In this document: positions 58,303 through 64,000 of the stretch, in pieces | How positions within the stretch are numbered: position 1 is the first letter of the stretch | Layout: each line of letters opens with the position of its first letter | Source: Polyangium sp. y55x31 | GTDB lineage: Bacteria; Myxococcota_A; Polyangia; Polyangiales; Polyangiaceae | Assembly: GCF_029946505.1 (NCBI RefSeq) | Contig: NZ_JARZHG010000008.1 | Span: 1-64,000, forward strand | Direction of reading: 5' to 3' | DNA length: 64,000 bases | Made by a program: the position numbers and the translations under genes | The notes under the pieces: generated by a model | What the model saw: only the letters and a program-made list of their open reading frames with translations | The model's database searches: none | Told to the model about the DNA's origin: nothing

Positions 58303-60041
58303 TCCGTCCCTTGGACCCTTTGAACGAGGTCTCTTCGATCGCGCGGCTCCTGAAGAGCGCGCCCGCGGAGGAGGCGCACGCCGAGATGGCGCGCCTCGAA
58401 GCCCAAGACCTCGACCCGCTGCGCGCCGCCGCGCGTCTCTTCGCGAAGGGCGCGCTCGGTCAACGCGAAGGCGCCCTCGACGTGGCGCGCGAAAGCCTGT
58501 CCGCGGCGGCCGCGGCGTTCGCTGATCTCGGCGAGATACGCGCCAGCAAGATCGCGCGGTGCGAGGCGATCCTCGCGGCCGTGCGGCGTGGCCCGCGCCC
58601 CGTGTATCGCGAGTCGATCACGACGCTCGAAGCGCTCACGCGGGAGGCCGACGGCGACGCGCTCGTCGAGGTGGTCGCGACGCACTACCGCGGCACGGCG
58701 GAGCGGCTGCTCGGCGACGCGGCCGCGACGCAGCGGAGCCTGCTCTGGGCGCTCGAACGATCGCAGCCGTTCCTCGACGAACGCGCGAAGATCCTGAACT
58801 CGCTCGGCACGCTCTACGTGGTCATGGGCGCGCACGGCGCGGCGCGCGAGCTGCTCGAGCACGCGGCCGAGCTGCACCACCAGCACGGCGACGTCATCGG
58901 GGAGGCGATCTCCTTCGGGCAGCTCGGCTCGGCCGCGCTCGCGCTCGGCAACCTCGAACGAGCGCGGCATTTCCTGCAGCGGCAGGAGTGGCTCTGCTCG
59001 CGTGTGGGCGACGTCTTCGGCCAGGCCCGCGCGTTGAACTTCCTCGCCGACGTGGCGAGCGCGCGCGGCCGCCCCGACGACGCCCTCGCGCTCGCGACCC
59101 GCGCCCGCGAGATCGCCGCCGCCGCGCGCCCGCCGCTCCGCCTGTGGATCGCCTACGCCACGCGCGCGATCGGCCGCGCCCGGATGGACCTCGGCGACAC
59201 GAACGCGCGTGAAGACCTCGAAGCGGCCGCGACGCTCTTCGGCGAGGTCGGCAATCCTCTCGGCGCCGCGCTGACGAGCTGGGATCGCGCGCGGACCGAA
59301 GCACGCGCGGACGCCTCCGCGCCCGAGCCGCGCGCGCATTCGACCTTCTTCGGCCCCGCGTCGCAGCTCGCCGCGCTCGGCCTCGCGGGCCGCGTCGCCG
59401 AGGTGTTGCGGGACGATCGGACGTTCTCCAAGTCCGACGCGCGCGCCTCCGAAAAAGCCATCGCGGCCGCGTCGCAGGGCTTGCCGCACCTCTCCGTGGC
59501 GCAGGAGGTGGAGCTCCTCCACGGCGCGCCGGACGAGCTCGCGCGCCTGGCCGAGGCGAAGACCACCGCGCAACGCAACCTCGCCCGCCTTTCCTCGTTT
59601 TGCCTCGCGCCGCCGGGCCTCTTCGTGGCGGCCGTGGCGAGCCCGAGCGCGGGCACAGGGAGGCCTTCGCTCCCCTCCGAGCGAAGCGCGGCCGCGGCGA
59701 TCGCGGACATGCCCGGCCTCGTCGTTTGGGCCTGGCTCGCGAGCGCGCCGGTCGACGAGGTGGCGCGTGATCTCGCCTCGCTCAAGGTCGCGCTCGGCGG
59801 CGATGCGCGGGCGAGGCTCTCGCGCGTGGCGGATGCGCGGGTGCTCTCGGCGCCGCTCGCGGGCGAGGTCGGCCCGCTCGTCGAGGCGCTGGATCTAGGC
59901 CCGATCGTGGCTGCGGCGCTCTCGTTGCCGCCGGGGACGCTCGAAGTCGGCGCCGGCATCGCATGGGATCCCGAGGCCGAGGGGCGCGCGGTGATGGCGG
60001 GCTTTTCGGTGCGCAGGGATCCTACGGATGGGCCCGCTTGA
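58299..60041 (+). CDS. TPR repeat protein
   Basis: 580 aa. Tetratricopeptide-like repeats from ~15 to ~330 (for example ILNSLGTLYVVMGAHGAARELLEHA and AISFGQLGSAALALGNLERARHFL). The C-terminal ~250 residues are Ala/Leu-rich and less regular. It starts inside the subtilase stop (ATGA), so it is made together with the protease and probably binds it or its target. No membrane segment or signal peptide. Confidence 0.8.
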   Translation: MIRPLDPLNEVSSIARLLKSAPAEEAHAEMARLEAQDLDPLRAAARLFAKGALGQREGALDVARESLSAAAAAFADLGEIRASKIARCEAILAAVRRGPRPVYRESITTLEALTREADGDALVEVVATHYRGTAERLLGDAAATQRSLLWALERSQPFLDERAKILNSLGTLYVVMGAHGAARELLEHAAELHHQHGDVIGEAISFGQLGSAALALGNLERARHFLQRQEWLCSRVGDVFGQARALNFLADVASARGRPDDALALATRAREIAAAARPPLRLWIAYATRAIGRARMDLGDTNAREDLEAAATLFGEVGNPLGAALTSWDRARTEARADASAPEPRAHSTFFGPASQLAALGLAGRVAEVLRDDRTFSKSDARASEKAIAAASQGLPHLSVAQEVELLHGAPDELARLAEAKTTAQRNLARLSSFCLAPPGLFVAAVASPSAGTGRPSLPSERSAAAAIADMPGLVVWAWLASAPVDEVARDLASLKVALGGDARARLSRVADARVLSAPLAGEVGPLVEALDLGPIVAAALSLPPGTLEVGAGIAWDPEAEGRAVMAGFSVRRDPTDGPA

Positions 60042-60077
60042 CGTAACGTCACCTCCCCCTATGTTCCGCGTCGCCGG

Positions 60078-60812
60078 ATGAAAAAACCCGAGACGTTCGA
60101 GGTGCGGCTCGCGTCGGCGACGATGATCGCGCCGATGGTGCGGCAGCTCGTGTTCGAACGGGTCGATGGTCGGCCTCTCGATCACGACCCGGGTCAGTGG
60201 ATCAACCTCGCCTTGCCGCTGCCCGAGGGCGAGCGGCGACGCGCGTATTCGATCGCTTCGGCGCCCGACGGATCGAGCCGCTTCGAGCTCGCCGTCACGC
60301 GTGTCCCCTGCGGCTCGGGCTCGATGTACCTGCACGATCTCCCCGAGGGCTCGGTCCTCTCGGCGATCGGCCCGCACGGCCTCTTCACGCGCGCATCCGA
60401 TGACCCGAGCCCTTCGCTCTTCGTCGGCACGGGGACGGGCGTGACGCCGCTCCGCGCGATGATGCAGGCCGCGCTCGCGGTCGGTTCGAAGGCGCCGCTG
60501 TGGCTCCTCTTCGGCGCGCGTTTCGAGGAGGACATCCTCTACCGCGCCGAGATGGAGGCCTTCACCCGCGCGCACCCGCACGTGCGGTACACGATCACGC
60601 TCTCGCGGCCCGGCGCGTCGTGGACGGGCAAGAGCGGGTATGTCCAGACGCACGTCCCTGCCCTGCTCCGCGAGCTCGAAGCGGCGGGCGCGCCTCTGGC
60701 GCCGCACGTCTACGTTTGTGGCCTCGAACGAATGGTGAAGGCCGTGCGCGAGCTCTGTCGCCACGAGCTCGGCGTCGACCGCAAGCACGTGCACACCGAG
60801 CGGTACGACTGA
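60078..60812 (+). CDS. Ferredoxin/flavodoxin-NADP reductase-like FAD oxidoreductase
   Basis: 244 aa. FAD-binding barrel (~5-100) with RAYSIAS (the RxYS motif, 55-58) and a flavin strand. NAD(P)-binding domain (~110-244) with GTGTGVTPLRAM and the C-terminal VYVCGLERMVKAV. Transfers electrons between NAD(P)H and a one-electron carrier. Length is normal for the single-protein FNR group. It follows the subtilase-TPR operon by 36 bp. A coding-like stretch continues in phase after its TGA. Confidence 0.9.
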   Translation: MKKPETFEVRLASATMIAPMVRQLVFERVDGRPLDHDPGQWINLALPLPEGERRRAYSIASAPDGSSRFELAVTRVPCGSGSMYLHDLPEGSVLSAIGPHGLFTRASDDPSPSLFVGTGTGVTPLRAMMQAALAVGSKAPLWLLFGARFEEDILYRAEMEAFTRAHPHVRYTITLSRPGASWTGKSGYVQTHVPALLRELEAAGAPLAPHVYVCGLERMVKAVRELCRHELGVDRKHVHTERYD

Positions 60813-61010
60813 CGGATCCATTCGCCGGAGGGCAAGCGATACGCGCACCTCGGCCGCACGGATTTCTGCGAGCCCATGTGCGTGACCGACTGCGTGGGCC
60901 AGCGTGACGACGACGGGTACGGCTATCCGGGCGTCACGGTCGAGGTCCGCGGAAAAGGCCTGCACGACGCTCCTCGCGTGCCCAAACGAGCTCTGAGGGA
61001 TCGGGCGTAG
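60813..61010 (+). pseudogene. In-phase cysteine-rich coding remnant after the reductase stop
   Basis: Directly after the reductase TGA the same phase stays open for 65 codons to a TAG at 61008. Third positions are mostly G or C, as in real genes here. It would encode a Cys-rich stretch, with three cysteines in FCEPMCVTDC. It has no start codon of its own. It may be the tail of a longer ancestral protein cut by a TGA, or the remains of a neighbour. The region 61011-61149 after it holds no other gene; a TATAAA at 61083 could be a -10 element. Confidence 0.3.
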
Positions 61011-61149
61011 GGGGCGGCGACCCATCGCGGGGGCGAGCGCCAAAATCCCGGCGCAGTCGGTGGACGGAGCCTGGCGCCGAGGCTATAAATTTTCCATGTT
61101 ACGTCGAATGTCGGTTCTTGGAGAAGCTTCTTCTATGCGAGGAGGGGTC

Positions 61150-61812
61150 ATGCGTATCGTCTTGCTGGCACAGGTCGCCGGTGCCGCGTTGTTTTTGGCT
61201 GGTTGCCCGGGTGATGAGCAGGTCGAGCCCACCGGCGGCGCGACTGGCTGCCCGGCCGGCCAGGTCTGTCCCCCCGGCACGGGCGGCGGCGGCAACGGCG
61301 GCAGCGGCGGCGACGGCGGAAACGGCGGCGCGGGCAACGGCACCGCGCAAGGCGGCAACGGCCAAGGCGGCGCGGGCGGCAATGGCTCCGGCGGCGCAGG
61401 CGCGGGCGGCAATGGCTCCGGCGGCGCGGGCGCGGGCGGCAATGGCCAAGGCGGCGCGGGCGGCGGCGGAAACGGCGGCGGCGGAAACGGCGGCAGCGGC
61501 GGAAACGCGGCGGTCTGCGATCCGCTCGAAGCGGACGTCAATCTCAAGATCGTCCCGGCGATGCAGTGTTACCCGCTGCAGCCCGAAATCCCGCAGTGCC
61601 AGGAGATCATCGACGGCCCCTGCTGCCCGATCAGCGTGGTCGCCCAGGATCTGCCCGAGGTCATCGCTTACAAAGAAGCGCTCCAGAAGTTCAAGAACGA
61701 GAGCTGCGAGGCGACCTGCCCGCCGATTCCCTGCCCGGCGATGCCCCAGTTCAAGTGCACGGCGAACGACAACGATCCGACCACGGGCACCTGCACCCCG
61801 GTCGCGCCCTGA
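61150..61812 (+). CDS. Glycine-rich lipoprotein with cysteine-rich C-terminus
   Basis: 220 aa from ATG 61150, with GGAGGGG upstream. Lipobox LAGC. A ~75-residue region of GGNGQGG/GGAGAGG-type repeats (~45-120) forms a flexible or surface-exposed stalk. The C-terminal ~100 residues have about twelve cysteines (CCPIS, CEATCPPIPCP, CTANDN...GTCTP), probably disulphide-bonded. This design is common among myxobacterial surface lipoproteins. Function unknown. Followed by a strong terminator. Confidence 0.8.
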   Translation: MRIVLLAQVAGAALFLAGCPGDEQVEPTGGATGCPAGQVCPPGTGGGGNGGSGGDGGNGGAGNGTAQGGNGQGGAGGNGSGGAGAGGNGSGGAGAGGNGQGGAGGGGNGGGGNGGSGGNAAVCDPLEADVNLKIVPAMQCYPLQPEIPQCQEIIDGPCCPISVVAQDLPEVIAYKEALQKFKNESCEATCPPIPCPAMPQFKCTANDNDPTTGTCTPVAP

Positions 61813-61840
61813 CCCACCAGAAAACCCCTTCTGCGCTCCC

Positions 61841-61893
61841 CTGCCCCTTCGTCTTCGCCCCCGCGGCGCGGAGAGAAGGGGCAGGCGTTTTTT
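61841..61893 (+). terminator. Intrinsic terminator
   Basis: Perfect 10-bp stem CTGCCCCTTC (61841-61850) / GAAGGGGCAG (61875-61884) with a 24-nt loop, followed by GCGTTTTTT. About 30 bp after the glycine-rich lipoprotein stop. Confidence 0.8.
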
Positions 61894-61965
61894 CGGCACC
61901 TCGCCACGGACCGATGATTCGATGGTGATCGCCCCTCGCGACCGGGGCGAAAACGAGGAGCTCCC

Positions 61966-62826
61966 ATGACCCCGCATGAATCCCTGTTCGAACAAGCCGC
62001 CCGCGCCCTCGAAAATGCGCGCGCGCTCGTCATCACGGCGGGCGCGGGCATGGGCGTCGACTCGGGGCTGCCCGATTTCCGCGGCAACGAAGGGTTCTGG
62101 CGGGCCTACCCGCCGTACAAGGACCTCGGCCTCGGCTTCTCGTCCCTCGCGAATCCGCGCTGGTTCGCGAACGATCCCGCCCTCGCCTGGGGTTTTTATG
62201 GGCACCGCCTCGAGCTCTACCGCAAAACCCGTCCCCACGACGGCTTCGGGGTGCTCGCGCGCTTCGCCCGCAGGATGGAAGACGGCTGCTTCGTCTTCAC
62301 CTCGAACGTCGACGGCCAGTTCCAGCGCGCGGGCTTCGATCCCGAGCGGATCGTCGAATGCCACGGCGCCATCGATTTCCTGCAATGCACGCGCGACTGC
62401 GGCGTCGGAATCTTCCCGGCCGATCCGTACACGGTCGAGGTGGACCCGACGTCGTTCCGCGCGAAGGAGCCGCTCCCCAAGTGCCCGCGCTGCGGGGCGA
62501 TGGCCCGGCCCAACGTGCTCATGTTCGGCGACGGAGGCTGGGATTCGACCCGCGCCGACGCGCAGGAGGCGCGGCTCGGGTCGTGGCTCGTATCGATGCG
62601 GGGCGAGGCGCGCGGCCGCGTGGTCGTCATCGAATGCGGCGCCGGGACGGCCATCCCCACGGTTCGTCATTTCAGCGAGCGGATCGCCACGAGCCTCGAA
62701 GGCCTGCTCGTGCGGCTCAACGTGCGCGAGCCCGAGGTCCCCGCAGGGCACGTGGGCCTGCCGCTCGGGGCCCGGGCGGCGCTGATGGAGATCCAATCGC
62801 GTATCACGCCCCGCGCGAAAGGCTGA
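61966..62826 (+). CDS. Sir2 family NAD-dependent deacylase
   Basis: 286 aa with GAGGAG five bases before ATG 61966. NAD+-dependent removal of acyl groups from lysine. The NAD motif is AGAGMGVDSGLPDFRG (~23-38). The usual TQNID is TSNVDGQ here, keeping the catalytic Asn and Asp, and the catalytic His follows in ECHG. Zinc cysteines are near QCTRDC and CPRCG. The C-terminal half is typical. The altered TSNVDGQ motif marks a subgroup of bacterial sirtuins rather than CobB-type enzymes. Confidence 0.88.
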   Translation: MTPHESLFEQAARALENARALVITAGAGMGVDSGLPDFRGNEGFWRAYPPYKDLGLGFSSLANPRWFANDPALAWGFYGHRLELYRKTRPHDGFGVLARFARRMEDGCFVFTSNVDGQFQRAGFDPERIVECHGAIDFLQCTRDCGVGIFPADPYTVEVDPTSFRAKEPLPKCPRCGAMARPNVLMFGDGGWDSTRADAQEARLGSWLVSMRGEARGRVVVIECGAGTAIPTVRHFSERIATSLEGLLVRLNVREPEVPAGHVGLPLGARAALMEIQSRITPRAKG

Positions 62827-62865
62827 CGCGCCTCGCGCCATTCCTCGCGCGATTGCTGGGACCTC

Positions 62866-62910
62866 AAAAAAAGAGCGGCGGCATCCCGAAGGACGCCGCC
62901 GCTCTTTTTT
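62866..62910. terminator. Bidirectional terminator
   Basis: Stem GAGCGGCGGC / GCCGCCGCTC, flanked by A7 before and T6 after, so it works on both strands. It lies between the sir2-like gene and the convergent DUF4215 protein gene. Confidence 0.88.
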
Positions 62911-62925
62911 CGTTACCCGGACGAA

Positions 62926-64000
62926 CTACGCCGCCTTGCGCCGCCGGCGCGCCGCGACGAGCGCGCCCGCGAGCACGAGGACGACCGCGCCGCCCGCGTC
63001 ACGGGTCTCGCCGACGGTCCGGCAGCCGCAGCCCTCGTCGCTGCCCGGGTCGCGCCCGCCGCTGCCCGCGCCGCCTTCGCCGCCTTCGCCGCCCATGCCG
63101 CCGTCGCCGCCCATGCCACCGTCGCCGCCCGCGCCGCCGCCGCCGCCCGCGCCGCCCTGGCCTTCGAGCTTGCAGTCGAAGGTGCAGCCGTCGCCGGAGA
63201 CGCCGTTCGCGTCGTCGCACTCCTCCATGCCACCCCAGACGAACCCGTCGCCGCAGCTCGCCTTGAGGCAGCCGCTCAGGCAGGCGTCGAAGTTCGACGC
63301 GTTGCCGTCGTCGCAAGCCTCACCCGGCTGCACCACGCCGTCGCCGCACGTCGCGCTCGTGCACAGGTTCGAGCACGCGTCGTCGTTGTTCTGGTTGCCG
63401 TCGTCGCAGGTCTCGACGCCGAGCTCGACGTAGCCGTCGCCGCAGGCCGCGGCCTTGCAGTCCTGCACGCAAGCGTCGGAGTTCGAGCTGTTCTCGTCGT
63501 CGCACTCCTCGACGCCATCGAGGACGAACCCGTCGCCGCACGTCGCGTTCTTGCACGTCGTCGGGCACTCGTCGGTGTCGTCGGTGTTGCCGTCGTCGCA
63601 CGCCTCCACGCCTTCGCGGACGAACCCGTCGCCGCACGTCGCGTTCTTGCATGTCACGAGGCACGCGTCGGTGCTCGATGCGTTGCCGTCGTCGCACTCC
63701 TCGTTCGGACCCACGATGCCGTCGCCGCACCCCGGCAAGCTGCAGTTGTTCTTGCAGCCGTCGGTGTCGTTCTGGTTGCCGTCGTCGCAGGCCTCGACGC
63801 CGCCCTGCACGTAGCCGTCGCCGCACGTCGCGCTCTTGCAGCTCATGACGCAGGCGTCGGTGTTCGACGCGTTGCCGTCGTCGCACTGCTCGACACCCGC
63901 TTGCACGACGCCGTCGCCGCACGTCGCGTTCTTGCAGGCGTTGAGGCACGCATCGCCGTTCGTCAGGTTGCCGTCGTCGCACTCCTCGACGCCCGCCTGC
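62926..64000 (-). CDS. DUF4215-type cysteine-repeat surface protein with MYXO-CTERM-like tail (N-terminus beyond window)
   Basis: At least 357 residues; the reading frame is open to the window edge, so the start is outside. Nine repeats of the CGDGxVxxGVExCDDGNxxxxDxC type (DUF4215), each with several cysteines. A glycine-rich spacer follows, then a C-terminal signal: GCGC, a hydrophobic stretch GGAVVLVLAGALVA and ARRRRKAA. That order of a Cys motif, a transmembrane segment and an Arg-rich end is the MYXO-CTERM sorting signal of myxobacteria. So the protein is probably anchored at the cell surface. Confidence 0.9.
   Translation of the reverse strand, partial: QAGVEECDDGNLTNGDACLNACKNATCGDGVVQAGVEQCDDGNASNTDACVMSCKSATCGDGYVQGGVEACDDGNQNDTDGCKNNCSLPGCGDGIVGPNEECDDGNASSTDACLVTCKNATCGDGFVREGVEACDDGNTDDTDECPTTCKNATCGDGFVLDGVEECDDENSSNSDACVQDCKAAACGDGYVELGVETCDDGNQNNDDACSNLCTSATCGDGVVQPGEACDDGNASNFDACLSGCLKASCGDGFVWGGMEECDDANGVSGDGCTFDCKLEGQGGAGGGGGAGGDGGMGGDGGMGGEGGEGGAGSGGRDPGSDEGCGCRTVGETRDAGGAVVLVLAGALVAARRRRKAA

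Noticed and set aside
60810-60812. Selenocysteine UGA in the reductase
   Set aside because: The reductase already has a complete C-terminus before the TGA and no SECIS-like structure was recognised; treated as a coding remnant instead.
61280-61505. Tandem DNA repeat
   Set aside because: The GGN/GGC pattern is the glycine-rich stalk of the lipoprotein and stays in frame.
63000-64000. DNA-level tandem repeat or CRISPR at the right edge
   Set aside because: The repetition is explained by the DUF4215-type cysteine repeats and glycine-rich spacer of one protein-coding gene.

Overview
This is a high-GC chromosomal window. It suggests a myxobacterium of the order Polyangiales (Polyangium/Sorangium type). 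The evidence is a protein of DUF4215-type cysteine repeats ending in a MYXO-CTERM-like tail, a Ser/Thr kinase fused to a sulfatase-modifying-factor domain, many proline- or glycine-rich lipoproteins, orphan PAS histidine kinases, a WD40-caspase protein, and Roadblock, PilZ and DUF4388 proteins. Species cannot be told from this sequence alone.

Layout. 1-996 holds the 5' end of a 16S rRNA gene on the minus strand and its long upstream region, with four tandem sigma70-type promoters, three inside near-identical ~188-bp repeats. 997-7345 (minus) holds a Roadblock protein, a PpiC-like lipoprotein, a tiny membrane protein, a multi-pass membrane protein, ttcA, pepA and a class I fructose-bisphosphate aldolase. 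7548-12147 (plus) is fructose-1,6-bisphosphatase followed by a WD40-caspase lipoprotein. 12148-16464 is a large Lhr-type helicase. 16619-24861 has envelope lipoproteins, a CDP-alcohol phosphatidyltransferase, two convergent orphan histidine kinases and an L,D-transpeptidase. 25189-29009 has OsmC, an acyltransferase, a GNAT, a lipoprotein and UDP-glucose dehydrogenase. 29361-34081 is a polyamine-synthase-like group (DUF4178, membrane SpeE-like, FAD oxidoreductase). 34260-36547 carries PP2C and a CRP/cyclic-nucleotide phosphodiesterase pair. 36685-39430 is groESL with a CIRCE-like operator, then tRNA-Gln and tRNA-Glu. 39498-49496 has RecQ, an alcohol dehydrogenase, a metallophosphoesterase, the kinase-FGE fusion, an alpha/beta hydrolase, a YiiX-type hydrolase and a lipoprotein. 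49991-64000 has two uncharacterised genes, a STAS/PAS-STAS pair, PilZ, Kelch, a DUF4388-DnaJ protein, a coupled GAF-subtilase-TPR operon, a flavin reductase, a glycine-rich lipoprotein, a Sir2 protein and the C-terminal part of a DUF4215/MYXO-CTERM protein.

Main observations. (1) Two copies (20523-20853 and 29010-29358) of a ~330-bp element that encodes no visible protein. Each is a chain of eight hairpins in mirror order, so the whole element is an imperfect inverted repeat. Between copies the loops change while the stems keep pairing through compensatory changes. Both copies sit between convergent genes. (2) Duplicated rRNA promoters with A-tracts. (3) A 43-bp tandem repeat, again between convergent genes. 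(4) A translationally coupled GAF / cytoplasmic subtilase / TPR operon that could be an uncharacterised signalling-proteolysis module. (5) A WD40-caspase protein with a perfect EF-hand-like loop beside its protease core.

Working together: fbp and fbaB serve gluconeogenesis. CRP and the phosphodiesterase could form a cyclic-nucleotide loop. groESL is probably under HrcA. The rest is mostly envelope and signalling functions typical of large myxobacterial genomes.
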